Assembly: GCA_007922195.1 (NCBI GenBank)
Contig: ML682233.1
Location: 198,749-262,748 of the forward strand
DNA: 64,000 nucleotides
Direction of reading: 5' to 3'
Origin: Podocnemis expansa
Lineage: Eukaryota; Chordata; Testudines; Podocnemididae
Shown here: in pieces, positions 43,914 through 55,954 of the stretch
Position numbering within the stretch: the first letter of the stretch is position 1
Layout of the letters: every line of letters begins with the position of its first letter
The notes under the pieces: model-generated
Databases searched by the model: none
What the model was told of the DNA's origin: nothing
Seen by the model: the letters and a program-made list of their open reading frames with translations, nothing else
Program-made: the position numbers and the translations under genes

Positions 43914-46900
43914 GTAAGGGATTTCTTTGCCCTCGGTTCCTAAAATGCCATAGGATCAGCACTGTTAAATCTGGTCAGGTTCCTCCTTGGGCCGTTAGAT
44001 TGTGTGGAATCGTTCCCATAATCCACAGCCGCAGTGTGAGAGAGACGTAGGTCTCTGTGCCTCCCGCCAGCGGGACTGTGCTTTACTAACCTAGTGAAAA
44101 TGCTACCTCATTCCTGTCTGTCCAGCTATCAAGTGGATAGAAATCATGTCCTGTCTATCTCTCTTCCTGGGGCTACCTCCAGCTATGAAGACGGCACAAG
44201 ACTCCACAGGTTTAGAAAAATTAAGTTTAAAAAAAGAAAAATAATCCCAAGTGAGATTCAGGTCTGTGATTCTCCCACGAAAGCTCATGCGACAAGCAAA
44301 TCTGTTAGTCTTTAAGTGCCACATGACTCCTTGCTTGTTTTGCTGAGCTGGACTAACTTGGCTGCTGCTTCAGAACAATCACCGAGGTGCAAATAGAAGG
44401 TAGATCATGTTTTATTAATGAACAGATTACTTAACTAACACCCAGCAAAATGTTATAACCAGAGTTAAAAAGCAAGTCATATAGATGGGCTTACAACCCG
44501 ATCAGTGGTCGGGGACCCCTTTGTGACCCCACGCTTCAGCTGCGGAGGGAGTGATGTCTTCTGAGGCACCCATCAAGGCCCCACAGTGGAGTCCAGTGAG
44601 ACCTGGAAAAGGGCTTATTGCTCTAGCCCCTTACTCAGCTGGTGGGGTGATCAAACGTCTCCTGATTCATAAAGACTGCTGCTGATCGGCGTCCATCTCT
44701 GCTATCTAAGACCTAACAGCGCCTTAAAGACTATAACTTTTACAGATTGTCACTTGAGCGCTTGGTTTGCTTCATAGTCTGGCAGGGACTGGTAATGTGC
44801 CAGGGGAGAGGGGGTCCTCCATTGTCCACTGTAGTAATACCATCACAAAATCTTCCATTTGCCCTACAGAAAGTTTTTCAGAAGAGACAACCTTAAGGAA
44901 GGACACTGAAAGGGAAAAAACAAGTATTTTACACTGGCTATCCTTCTGGTAAGAAACATTTTAATCCACTTAAACATATTTGTTTGTCAAAGGTTGGATG
45001 GCCAGTGTAGAGAGAGTAATGTCATAGTTGCAATTTTACTGGACATCAGAGTTTTTGCAAAAGTGTTTGAGTAGATGAAAACACATCTTGCAGCAATGCA
45101 AACAAATGTGAAATATTTGTTTATTCCCTTTTAGTGCATTTCTCTAAGTTCATCTCTGCTCAAAAGCTTATTCATTTTGTTCTTCAATCCAAAAGAAAAA
45201 AAATTGAAGAATAAAACAAATTTGAGGACTCCCTCGAACAGAAGTTGCCACTGAAACCAATGAAAGTTTCGCCATCTGCTGGAAAAGGGTGGGAAAGCAC
45301 AGGAAATACAAACACAAAAACTTCTAAAGGGGCAGCCATGTTATGCTGGTTCAGTATAACAAAAATGGAAGCCTCTTTAAGACTAACACATTATTTTCTT
45401 TTTGTTGATCATTCATGGGAGAAAAATCCCACTTTCCTCCTAGGAAAGATCATGCAATAAATAAATTTATGAGTATTTAAGTGCCACTGGCTCTTTTTGT
45501 GTTATAAAGAAATTTGTTAGTTCTTAAAACTTCAACCAGATTCCTTGTTTCTTTGTTCTTTGTCAGATAAGCCCAAAGTAGATAGAAAGGTAGTCTAAAG
45601 AGCCCGGGTTTTAACTCCACAGCTGTATTTACATCAGCAAGGCTCCAGAATGTGCAAATCCTGGAATCTCGTACTGGGGATATCACAATTCCCTCCACTT
45701 CCCTACACGTCTGCTTTAACAAGGGGCCTCTGAGACTATGTTCTTGTCTTGGATTCCACGTTCCTTCAGCACAGCCCGGGGACAGGTTCATGAAACGATC
45801 TGTGTGCCTAGTAGTCTGCCAGCGCTCTGACCCCACTGACCTTCTGTGATGTCTTCCTCTAGCTGGATTTTCCATTCCCAAACCTGAGCTGATTGCTTGG
45901 CTTGAGAGAGGGCAGGAGCCATGGATTCCAGATCTTCAGCCCTACGAGAAAAGGGAGATCTGGAGAGGCAGCCGCACAGGTGAGCGCAGACACAGAAGAA
46001 GCTGAAAAAGGAAGGAAAAAGTTGAGGATCCCAAAAAAGGTGGTGAGAGCAAGTGTCCTCAGTTTCTCCTCATTTCACCAACATCCTGGTGGGGGGGTCA
46101 GTAGACCCACCCCTCCTCTTAGTTGCAGGAGTTTCCTTCTCAACTCAGTCCGCTGCGAATGGCTGGGTGGGATGTGGAGGCAGACTCCGATGGCTCAGTC
46201 TTCCCACATTCAGTGTGTTGTGGTTTCTGTTTGTGTTACTTCTCCTTCTCCCTGACACAAGAACTGCGTGTCTGACTCGCTTCTTTCCCATCAGGTGAAG
46301 AGAGAGGGAATGACAGCGAGGAGGGAAATCGACATCAGCTTGGTCTGGGCGAAGTGGAGTCAAAGGGAACCTTTTTGAGAAGAGCTCATGGGAAATGTTC
46401 CCAGTACTTAGGACAGAGAGAAGAGAGGAGAAATCAGGAAAGGTCAAAGCCGGTTCTGGGAAATGACCCAAGGAAGAAAGCGAACGAATCTGTCAAATTT
46501 GGAGGAGGATTCAAGGAAACCACAGTCCAGCAGACAGATGCCACAGAACCTTATCAGTCCCTTGAGGGCGGGGAACAATTGATTCTGAGATCACCCCTAT
46601 TTACATGTCAGACAGAAGGGATGGGAGAGACACCCCTTCAACACTTTGACCATTGGGGAGAAACCTCAAAAAACAGAACAGACTTTACTAAGGATCAGAG
46701 CAGGCACCTGGGTGAGAAATTATTTCCGTGGTTGGACTGTGGGAAAAGTTTCCTTTCGAGGTCAAATCTAACTAGACATAGGAGAATCCAGAGAGGAGAA
46801 AAACAATATAAGTGTTTGGAGTGTGAGAAAAGTTTCACTGTGAAATCACGCCTTGTTGCACATCAAACTGTCCACACAGGAGAGACACCGCATAAGTGCC

Positions 46901-48564
46901 AGAAATGTGGGAAAAGCTTTGCACAGAGATCATCCCTTATTTCCCATGAGGCAGTCCACACAGTAGAGAGACCACATAAGTGCTTGGAGTGTGAGAAATG
47001 TTTCACACGGAAATCACAGCTTGTTGCACATCAAAGAGTCCACACAGGAGAGAGACCCCATAAGTGCTTGGACTGTGGGAAAACTTTCACCTGGCAAACA
47101 CAACTTATTTCACATCAGGCAGTCCACACAGGAGAGAGACCACATAAGTGCTTGGAGTGTGAGAAATGTTTCACACGGAGATCACAGCTTGTTGCACATC
47201 GAAGAATCCACACAGGAGAGAGACCCCATAAGTGCTTGGACTGTGGGAAGAGTTTCACCTGGCAAACACAACTTATTTCACATCAGGCAGTCCACAAAGG
47301 AGAGAGACCCCATAAGTGCTTGGAGTGTGGAAAGAGTTTTATAGTGCGATCATACCTTCTTTCACATCAGAAAATCCACGCACAGGACAGACCCCATAAG
47401 TGCTTGGATTGTGGAAAAAGTTATGCACAGAGAAGATCCCTTATTTCACATCAGGCAGTCCACACAAAAAAGAGACCACATAAGTGCTTGGAGTGTGGGA
47501 AAAGTTTTACCCAGCAAACACAACTTATTTCACATCGAGCAGTCCACACACGAGAGAGAAAATACAAGTGCCGGGACTGTGGGAAAAGTTTCATATGGCA
47601 GTCAAACCTTATTACACATCAGGCAGTCCATACAGAACAGAGACCACATAAGTGCTTGCAATGTGGGAAGTGTTTCAAACTGCAGTCACACCTTCTTGCA
47701 CATGAACCAGTCCACTGTGGAGAGAGACCGTATAAGTGCTGGGGCTGTGAGAAAAATTTTGTCCGGAAATCACACCTTCTTGCACATCAAACCATCCACA
47801 CAGGAGAGAGACCCCATAAGTGCCTGCACTGTGGAAGAAGTTTTGCACAGAAATCAACCCTTATTGCACATGAGGCAGTGCACACAGGAGAGAGACCACA
47901 TAAGTGCTTAGAGTGTGGGGAGAGTTTCATCTGGCGAACACAACTTGCTACACATCAGGCAGTCCATAGAGGAGAGAGTAAACATAAGTGCTTGGAGTGT
48001 GGGAAAAGTTTCATATTTCAATCACACCTTCTTTCACATCAAAAAGTCCACAGAGGGGAGAGACCCCATAAGTGCTTGCAGTGTGGAAAAAGTTACGCAT
48101 ACAGAACATCTCTTATTTCACATGAGGTGATCCACACAGGAGAAAGACCGCATAAGTGCTTAGAGTGTGGAAAAAGTTTCACCTGGCGAACACAACTTAT
48201 TAAACATCAGGCAGTGCACACAGGAGAGAGACCACATAAGTGCCTGGAGTTTGGGAAAAGTTTCACCTGGCAAACAGAACTTGTTAAACATCAGGCAATC
48301 CACACAGGGGAGAGACCACATAAGTGCTTGCAGTGTGGGAGAAGTTATGTACAGAGATCATCTCTTATTAAACATGAGGTAGTCCACACAGGAGAGGGAG
48401 CACATAAGTGCTTGGAGTGTGGGAAAAGTTTCAGATTTCGATCATCCCTTCTTTCACATCAAAAAGTCCACACACGGGAGAGACCCTATAGGTGCTTGGA
48501 GTGTGGAAAATGTTATGTGCAGAGATCATCCCTTATTTCACATCAGGCAGTCCACACACGATAG
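43787..48564 (+). CDS. KRAB zinc finger protein, unit 4 (22 fingers)
   Basis: Presumed nuclear DNA-binding repressor with the longest and cleanest array here. Coding exons are 43787-43913 (KRAB-A), 45863-45979 (KRAB-B) and 46295-48564 (fingers), in consistent phase, for 837 residues if translation starts at the ATG opening KRAB-A. Fingers 1 (first Cys replaced by Trp, last His by Gln) and 19 (CLEF) are degenerate; the other 20 keep all ligands. The initiator exon seen in units 2 and 3 is missing: sequence jumps from a point matching 20044 to one matching 20636 near 42990. Whether an upstream exon elsewhere is used cannot be seen. No frameshift or gap interrupts the frame. Confidence 0.8.
43914..45862 (+). 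other. Unit 4 intron between KRAB-A and KRAB-B
   Basis: Matches the introns of units 1-3, with old foldback-family stretches at about 44205-44365 and 45325-45495. No gene is seen. Confidence 0.6.
45863..45979 (+). CDS. Unit 4 KRAB-B exon
   Basis: The 117-bp exon encodes [20 protein letters not shown] then [19 protein letters not shown]. The acceptor is CTTCCTCTAG and the donor GTGAGC. Confidence 0.85.
46295..48564 (+). CDS. Unit 4 zinc finger exon
   Basis: Starts after TCCCATCAG and encodes [17 protein letters not shown], a charged linker, then 22 fingers ending at TAG 48562-48564. Fingers 4-5 and 6-7 are a two-finger tandem copy (FTRKSQL/FTWQTQL then FTRRSQL/FTWQTQL). Confidence 0.88.
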
Positions 48565-49440
48565 TAACCCCAAAAATTCTTAGATTGTGGGGTAAGTTTC
48601 CTACTGTGATCACACCTTAATTCACATCAGACTGTTCACACTGGAGAGTGTCTAGAGGTGCTAGGACCATGGAAAATGATACCTACAGAGCTCAGAGCTT
48701 AATAACATCAAGCCATCTGTGCAAGAGAAAACAGATAAATTCTTGGACTGTAACAAACGTGTCACTGATAGGTGAGAACTTACTGCACATCTGATAGTCC
48801 TCACAAGAAAGGGAGCCGCATAAGTGCTTGGAGAGTGGGAAGGGTTTGAAATCGCGATGACACCTTGGTAAATGTAAGGAAGCCCCCACAGGGGAGAGAT
48901 TGCAGGAATGCCTTGACTGGGGGATACGTATCCTGAAATGATCACATCTGATAGGACGAGACAGCTCATCCAGGAGAGGAACCCAGTAAGTGGTTTGACT
49001 GGAGGAAAGCCTTTATCAGTTTCCAAAGGGATAGCCGTGTTAGTCTAGTCCAGTAAAAAAACAACAAGCAGTTGTGTGGCACTTTAAGACTAACAGATTT
49101 ATTTTTTGCATGAGCTTTCGTGGGAGAAGATCCCACTTCCTCAGATGCTTCGAAGATGGGTGAACTTACAGAAAAAAGCCTTTAAACAGAGTTCATTCTT
49201 ATTATACACCCATAAATTCACACAGGAGGATGACCGCATAAGTGCTGGGATTCCTGGAAGAATTTCAGTCTACGACCACACCTTGTTAGACTTCAGTGAA
49301 TCCCCAAAGGAGGAAAACTAAAGAAGTGCTTACCTGGGAAGAGTTTCAGACGAAGATCTTGCATCATTAAATATGAGAGAATCCCCTGACGTGTGCAACC
49401 CTTGCAGATAGCTTGACTTCTGGTAACCATTCTACCGAGC
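48565..49440 (+). pseudogene. Decayed zinc fingers and 3' sequence of unit 4
   Basis: The same decayed tail as in units 1 and 3 (AGGAATGCCTTGACTGGGG, GGAGGAAAGCCTTTA), interrupted by the foldback element at 49016-49174. Confidence 0.65.
49006..49184 (-). mobile_element. Foldback-family retroelement, single arm, 10-bp target duplication
   Basis: The insertion 49016-49174 sits between AAAGCCTTTA at 49006-49015 and 49175-49184, inside a decayed finger (units 1 and 3 have one copy of the site). It has the one-sided extension (GGATAGCCGTGTTAGTCTAG), one arm with GTGTGGCACTTTAAGACTAA, and the hammerhead-like core on the minus strand. This single-arm form suggests the inverted dimer is optional. 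Confidence 0.8.
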
Positions 49441-50100
49441 TCACGCATTAGTGATCTACATTACAGAGTCCTTGAATGTGGTGGAAAGTTGAGTGGATCT
49501 TCCCATGGTATCGAGCATCAGCAAATCCACACATGGAGGAAACCTCTCTGATGTTCTTTGTGTTAAAAGTGTTCCAGCTGGAGCTGAGAGCAGACAGGAC
49601 AGGAGGCACTCATCCACCCAGAAGGGATATTCTGTCTTTTCCCCAACCAAGACTGGACATAGTAAAAATATCCATCTCTTTTGATTTCCACTCATCAGGG
49701 GCATTTGGTGTCCAAGGATCCAGCTGTCCATCATTGGGCTGAGGATACTGAAGCAGCCTGCAATCGGTTTCATCATGGTCCTATGGCTCCGCTGGGTCCA
49801 AGCAAATTCCTGGAAGAGAGGGTCAGCGTGGATCAGTGCCACCTTCCTGCTGTGGGCCTGCTTGCTGAGCTGATGGGGAACAGGTAGTGAAGGGAGAGAG
49901 AGAAACTCCTGCAGCCATTGCCCCTGCCTGGTGAAACTCTCCTCCTTCTCTTCCCCTTCCTGTCTCTGATGGGCTCCCTCTGCCATGGAGTTGCGGAGGA
50001 GAGCACTGAGGCTAGTTTCCACATTCAGTCTGGACGCCTGTCCTCAGCCTTCATCTTCCACCCACTGTGGGGCAGAGACATAATGAATTAGATTTACCTT
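49441..50100 (+). other. Unit 4 3' flank, no gene recognised
   Basis: Homologous to unit 1 at 14370-14940. Similarity to the other units ends near 50060. Confidence 0.5.
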
Positions 50101-50601
50101 TAAAATGTTGGCTAATTAATGTTGTTTATACGTCCTTAGTGTCATAAGTAAAATAATTTTGTAACGATGTGTAATAGACATTATAACTGATGTCCAACAA
50201 GACCCCATATTGTCAGCTTGGAACTCCTGTTCAAACGCTGAACTCCATTTTGGACACTTGATGAAAGCTGGTTTAGGTGTATGCTGTGTATGTTCATTTA
50301 AATGTGTACAAGGTGTGTGAACGAAGGGACCAGTCTCAACTGCCAGCCTGTCCTAATGAAACACAAGTAGCATCTAAATGATTGAACAATGCAGACATCC
50401 CTGTTTAAAGCAAACAGAAGGAGCCACCCCAAAAAGAAAAGAACAAGATACAATCAAGTCTGCAAGTGGCTGGTGACCAATGATCTCACACAAATCCTGA
50501 GGGCAACATGACACAGCAAATCTCGTAGAGTTACATGAGGACGAGCAAGTATAAAAGATGGTGAAGAACATGAAAACTTTTGAGTCATTCTGCAGCTGTC
50601 A

Positions 50602-51095
50602 TCTTGGAGCAGGCATGGCCAAACTGTGGCTCTGGAGCCACTTGTGGCTCTTGAATGAAAAAGTGCTAGTCGTGGAAGAAAGGCAGAGAAAAACTGCCCC
50701 AGCCTAGCCGTTTTAAATCTTCTGGCCAGAGTATGCTCAGGGGAGAGCTCCAACCTGTGCCTAAGTGCCAGAGTGGCCAGGTAAGGGGGCACTGGAGGTT
50801 AGGGAAGGGGTTGGGATGGCGTGGAGAAGCTGTGGCATGGTTGGTACAGCAGAGAGATGCTAAGTTTTTACTGTGCAGGTAGGCCTAGTTTTCATGGTAA
50901 CCTTAAGTAATTATTAGAGTCTGACATTAGAATCAATATTTGCCCTCTTTTTATGATAAAGTGTACAATGAATTTTAAACAATAATTTTGGAGTAGGTAG
51001 AATTTGGCTATATGCCTTAGTGCGGCTCTCAAAGGTTTAATAATCAACTTGGGCAGCTCTTGAGTTTCATAAGTTTGGCTACCCCTGTCTTGGAG
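50602..51095 (+). mobile_element. Short non-autonomous hAT element with perfect 8-bp target duplication
   Basis: The element 50610-51087 begins CAGGCATGGCCAAACTG and ends TTTGGCTACCCCTG. It is flanked by TCTTGGAG at 50602-50609 and 51088-51095. Same family as the element at 9614-10045; no transposase frame. Confidence 0.88.
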
Positions 51096-51217
51096 CATTG
51101 AATCACGACCGACAGAGGCCTGGCTCCCTCCTTGTGCCCAGGCTAGCTGGCCACTAGACTGGCTTAAGCAACACATGAAAGGACTGGTAATTATATCATG
51201 CCAGGTTGCAGAACTTC

Positions 51218-51236
51218 TGTGTGTGTGTGTGTGTGA
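51218..51236 (+). repeat. (TG)n microsatellite
   Basis: About nine TG dinucleotides in a row. Confidence 0.9.
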
Positions 51237-51350
51237 GACTTTTTGCTGTCCTTACTTATTTACAATAAATGTGGCATATTGCCTTTTCCCCCTGAATAAA
51301 ATCCTGCTAGTCTTTTCTTTTTATTCAGAGGTGCTCTCCTGGGTGCCCCT

Positions 51351-51939
51351 TTTTGGTATACCACCAGCCTGAATTCCTGGCTGGAGACAGCTGGGAGTGG
51401 CAGGCGCTGGTGCAGATGGCTTGGCCCGGATTTCTGGCCTGGGACAGGGATCGGAGAGGCATGAGCTGCCCCGGACATTCAGGGCACTGGCGCTGGGACT
51501 TGGGGCACATGCCCTGTGTGCCAGGTGCCAGTGACACCCCTGAGTATGGGGCAAACCACGTGAAGTACGTGCCCATGCTCATGGCTTTGTGAAGGAGCTG
51601 CCAACTAACATCCCTGCTGGGCCATGGGGTCAGGGTGGAATACAGGCTGGCCCACTGGGGGGTCCTTGGCCTCCACCAGTGGAATTAGGTCCCACCATTT
51701 GGTGTCATGGCGGGATGCGAGGGCGAGGAATTGGATAGTGTGGAGCATGAGTGTGTAGTTCAGAAGGGGGCCGGCTGAAAATCTAGCAGCTGGCTTGAGG
51801 TGCAGGACAGGGATGGCGAGAGGGGCTTATGGGGCAGGGGCCTGATCCAAAGCTCTGGATAACCAGGGCTGAGAGGGGGCTGGGGGAATCCTCTTGCAGG
51901 ACCAGCTCGAGCCGCGAGAGGCAGGGCTGCTTTCACCTC
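51351..51939 (+). other. No gene recognised
   Basis: Moderately GC-rich sequence between the LTR-like region and the unit 5 header. Frames on both strands are short and show no motif I know. Confidence 0.4.
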
Positions 51940-53460
51940 CCGTCTCAGCTCATTGGTGGAGTGAGGGTGAGCGGAGCCGGGTAGACTTAGAGGCGGGGCT
52001 GCTGAATTCTTCGGGGTGCCTGTCTCTGATTGGTTGGGGACAGAGCAGAGCTGAGCTGTGATTGGCTGCAGCGGATCCTTTCGGGCTCTCTCCGCAGCAG
52101 CAGCCCCGGCCCCTGGGCAGAGAAGAGCCGGATCCACCCCCAGCCCCGCACCTGGGTCTGCAGAGCCTGGGGGAGCTGGAGAGAGGCCAGGCTGGGGGGC
52201 AGTGGGGGGCTGCTCTGTGGGGAGGGAGCAGGAGGGGATGGGAGGATGCAGGGGAATGGGGGCAGCTATGGGGCTGGGGGCCAAGGGTGGAGTCGGGGGA
52301 AGCTCTGAGTGGAGGGGCCCAAGCAGGGAGGGGGATTTGGCAGGGGCAGGTCGGGGGGAAGGAGACAGAGGCTGGGTATAAAGGGGGAGGGAGAGATGAT
52401 GGTGCCTCCCCCAGCCCATGGGGTAGGATGTACTGGGGGGGTGCAGCCCAGCAGCCAGTGCAGGCTCCCTCTGTTTGTGGCGAATGGGGCAGGCAGAGGA
52501 TTGAGCTGAGGACTGGGCAATTCCCTGGCAAATATCTGGATACACCCTACCCTGCCCCCACCCTGCTCCCAAATTGTTGCATTCACACCCCTGGGGCAGG
52601 AACCGGTTCTCCCTGGGGTGAGGGGATGGGGGAGGCACTGGAGGGACCCAAAAAAGGCAGGAGCAGGGAGTGAGGAGAAAGAGGACCAGCTCCCAGCCTG
52701 GCTCAGATCCCTTCCCTACACCCCCTTGCCAGGCCATTTGCTATAGGAGAAGAGTTTCGAGTAGAGCCTTGAAAATATGCAGATCAGATACGGATCCACA
52801 TATTTCTATCCGTGCAGGGCTCTAGTTCGAGAACAACCCCAACCACCACCCCCCAACTGTAATCTCACAGCACAGAGTGTAACACCCCCCACCCAACCAA
52901 AAATCTTTCTCTTTGCTAGAGCCAGTGCACCAAAACATGAGGTCAAGGAGCCCCCCCCCCACACTTCTTTTAACTCCCACCCCACTGAGCCCACCACCTG
53001 AGGGCCAAGCTTACATTTGCAGCCTCTATCATGCTTCCCAAACAGGGCAGAGGAGTGCCAGTGCTGTCCCCCAGCTCCTCTTGGGGGTGCGTGCTCTATC
53101 TGTAAAACAGGGAGCAGGGATCTAGGGGTGATACTGTAGGGTTTGCTCTGCAAAATTGTCCCCCTGCCCATACCCAGTGCACACTGCCTATCCCCCCCAC
53201 CCCCCTCCCAGCCTGGGACTGGCTTTCATGGGGCGGCCTTACTCCCTCAGTGGTGCCCTTCTGCAGCTAACAGGAGGAGAACAGACGACCACTTTGAAAG
53301 ACACCCCCCCCCGGACAGTTTTGGCCCCATGGTCATTGGTTGGGAATCACTGGGCTAGAGCACAGCACCACTCAGCCATGGCTTCTGCTCCACCCTGTCC
53401 CTCAGGGTGTGTGCTCCCTGCTAACAAACTGTGTAGCTGCCCATCTACTTCCCACCTGAA
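51940..53460 (+). promoter_or_regulatory. Unit 5: orphan KRAB zinc finger gene header
   Basis: Inverted CCAAT motifs (about 51952, 52029 and 52060), the GC-rich block with CAGAGAAGAGCCGGAT, TATAAA at 52377-52382 and a MITE-like remnant (about 52757-52826) appear in the same order as in units 1-4. Similarity ends near 53460, and no KRAB or finger exon follows before RACK1. It is a truncated fifth copy. It could still act as a promoter or CpG-rich element, but no target gene is visible. Confidence 0.6.
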
Positions 53461-54144
53461 GGGGGGGTGGAAGTGAAACAGATTACCTGGTTCTCATCAA
53501 AATGATGAGAAGTGCCAAGTTTGAGCAGCAGGCATACGAGGGGGAAGCCACTTACATTTTAAAATTATTTCCATGCCCATGACCTCATCTGCTGCTAAAA
53601 GCAGAGCTAAGGGGATTTGTTTATTATGAGCATTTGGGTTTTTAGCCTGACCAGCGTTCAGCATTGGTTTTAGCTCTGCCAATGGTGTGCCTGCCAAGCT
53701 GGTATCCCATGAGCCCCGGGCACCTTTTCTGCCTACCTGTCGTCTTCCCAAGTCCCAGGAACGCCTTCCCCACCAGCCTGCTGGCTTCCCAAATCCCGGG
53801 TGCTTTCCCCCTGCCCTTTTCCTGCTGGCTGCCTGGCTCCTCATCCTCAACCCACTCCTCAGTGCCCCTTCTTTTCCCTTAGATGGCTGGCAGAGCGGCT
53901 ACACGGCCACAGGCTGCTTCCACTCTGAGCATGCATCTGAGCATGCTCAGGGCGGGAGATTTAAAATCTTCCAGCAGGGCACGGCTCCCTTCGGGCCACA
54001 AAAATGCATCTTCCAGGCCCGGTAGGGGCCGTGGCTGCCAGCTGTGTGCAAGTGGCAGTGATGTGTGCAGAGGTGAGCGGCAGCCGTGGTATTCCTGTGT
54101 GCCCGCACACCTTACAGGGAATGCTGGGAAAGAGCTAGGGTGGC
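53461..54144. other. No gene recognised
   Basis: Unique-looking sequence after the end of the KRAB cluster. A segment with GAGCATGCTCAGGG near 53950 resembles part of the hAT element at 50730 and may be a decayed copy. Confidence 0.35.
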
Positions 54145-54415
54145 TGTTCTCAGTAAGAAAGGGCAGAACGAGGAGAAATGGTTTCAAATTGCAGCTGGAG
54201 TGGTCAAGGTTGGATATTAGGAAAAACTCTCACTAGGAGGAGGGTGAAGCATTGGAAAGGGTTACCTAGGGAGGTGGTGGAATCTCCATCTTTGAAGACA
54301 TTTAAGGCCCAGATAGACCATACCCTGGTTGGGATGATTTCGTGGGACTGGTCCTGCTTTTAGTAGGGGGTTGGACTAGATGACCTCATGACGTCCCATC
54401 CAGCCCTATGATTCT
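54145..54415 (+). mobile_element. CR1 LINE 3' end
   Basis: Contains GGAGGTGGTGGAATCTCCAT, GTTGGACTAGATGACCTCAT and a terminal CCCTATGATTCT, the typical CR1 3' end. 5'-truncated as usual for CR1. Confidence 0.88.
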
Positions 54416-54992
54416 CTTCTTTTCATTTCAAAAAAAGATTGTGCATAAATGGATTTCAACAAACCCAACATTTCTGGGAAATTTCAGGGAAGCTAAAGTA
54501 GATGAATCAATAAAATTCTGCAAAAAGAAAATTCTGTAAAAATGGTCACCCATTTTACATAGGTATAGCAAATTTGTACGTACAAATCTAGTTCCTAATA
54601 CGGAAAGTGGGTGTATGTGGGACCAGGGCCTTACAGTTTTACATGTAAAAGTATGTGGGGTATTTCCTATGTGTACCTAAAACCCCAAGTCTGTGCATAG
54701 GAAATGCCCAGCTTTTCATCTATTGTATGCAGTGCTGTGGCTAGGTTGGTCTGTGGAGCTTAGAGAAGTTGGGTGAGTGGATATATTGTATTGGACTGTC
54801 ATCTGTTGGTGAGAGAAACAAGCTGTCTTTCATATTTCAGTAAAGCTCTTCTTCATATCTGAGCAGAATTAGCAGATGTCAAATTCCAAATTGCAAAAAA
54901 GTCCACATCACATATAAAACTTTAATATGAGCGTATCATACTCAATTTGTGCACAACCTCCCCACCTCCCTTTGGCATCTGAAACTCTAATG
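54416..54992. other. AT-rich spacer, no gene recognised
   Basis: Low-GC sequence without a conserved frame or a repeat I can name. Confidence 0.4.
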
Positions 54993-55183
54993 CAGTGGTT
55001 CCCAACATTTTCTCTGCCGTGGCATACTGTGCAACCTTTAGTTAATTTGAGGCACACCACCAAATAGGTTGCAAATGAACTCACAAATATTCATGAGCCA
55101 ATCCAGAGCTTTTTTAGTAGTTTTTCAAAAAATGTTGTGGCACGCCTGCTCAGATCTGATGGCACATAGGTTGGAAAACACTG
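54993..55183. mobile_element. hAT-like short element
   Basis: Begins CAGTGGTTCCCAACATTTT and ends TTGGAAAACACTG, imperfect inverted ends of a common hAT type, with GTGGCA words inside each end. No matching 8-bp duplication is evident (CTCTAATG against TGTAAGGC). Confidence 0.6.
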
Positions 55184-55696
55184 TGTAAGGCCCTGATCAG
55201 ATGCCGGGCTCATACGGATTTGTGTAGTTGTCAGAGCAAATTTAAGAGGTTGTGCATGGAAATTCTGGGGTTCATGTTGCAAATTCAGAGCTTCACCTGT
55301 ACCAATTGGGGGTCTGTGTGAGCAAGTACAAATTTAGAAGTTTATGCACACAAATTCAGGGGTCTTCTGCTGCGCATGATTGAATTTCTGCAGGCAGATT
55401 TATCAAACGTTCACTTGTCCCAATTAGTGCTCTTGTCAGTGTGGAAATAATCAGGGCTGCTAGTACCTAGGTTTGCCTTTGCAAATATGGAAGGGTGCAT
55501 ACAAGGTAGTAATAGTTTCATAATAAATTAATAATAAGCAGGGTTGCTGAGGTAGGGCTCACAACTGCCAGTTTGGGTGGTGTGTAAACGTGGGGGATTT
55601 TGCATAGGGAAAAATGCCAGATTGGTACGTCCACACCGTGGCTTGTAAGATCATGGAAATCCCTGGTGCTCATCGACTTTGCGTCATTACAAACCC
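55184..55696. other. Spacer upstream of RACK1, no gene recognised
   Basis: Words such as CACAAATTCAGGGGTC and AAATTCTGGGGTTCATG recur loosely, but I see no clear repeat unit or frame. Confidence 0.35.
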
Positions 55697-55860
55697 AGGT
55701 TCCAAAGGGGCAGCCGTGTTAGACTAGTAAAGCAAAAAAAAAGCAAGGAGTCTTGTGGCACTTAAAGACTGATAGCTTTTTCTCCCACCAAAGCTTATGC
55801 AATAAATAAATCTTTCAATCTTTAAGTGCCACAAGACTCCTTGCTTTTTTTCTCTCTTTT
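55697..55860. mobile_element. Foldback-family retroelement near the RACK1 promoter
   Basis: A one-sided extension (TTCCAAAGGGGCAGCCGTGT) is followed by inverted arms with GCAAGGAGTCTTGTGGCAC and its complement. They span about 55732-55855 around a short centre with TTCTCCCACCAAAGC. More diverged than the 40310-40720 copy. Confidence 0.7.
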
Positions 55861-55954
55861 TTTTAATAATAAACCCACCAGCTCCTTTGCCCAGCCTGTG
55901 GCTGCCTCCCCCAGGCTGTAGGACCCACGCCCTAGGTTGGACAGAGCTGTACGG

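Larger units (their letters stand above)
50101..51350 (-). repeat. Possible LTR-derived repeat split by a hAT element
   Basis: AT-rich sequence with a TATA-like AGTATAAAAG near 50549 and AATAAA signals near 51263 and 51294, not found elsewhere in the cluster. A solo LTR read on the plus strand is one possibility, but I could not define its ends or strand. Weak call. Confidence 0.25.

Noticed and set aside
53497..54236. Overlapping frames of about 100-117 codons after the cluster
   Set aside because: No domain, both strands open to a similar extent, and part overlaps a CR1 3' end.
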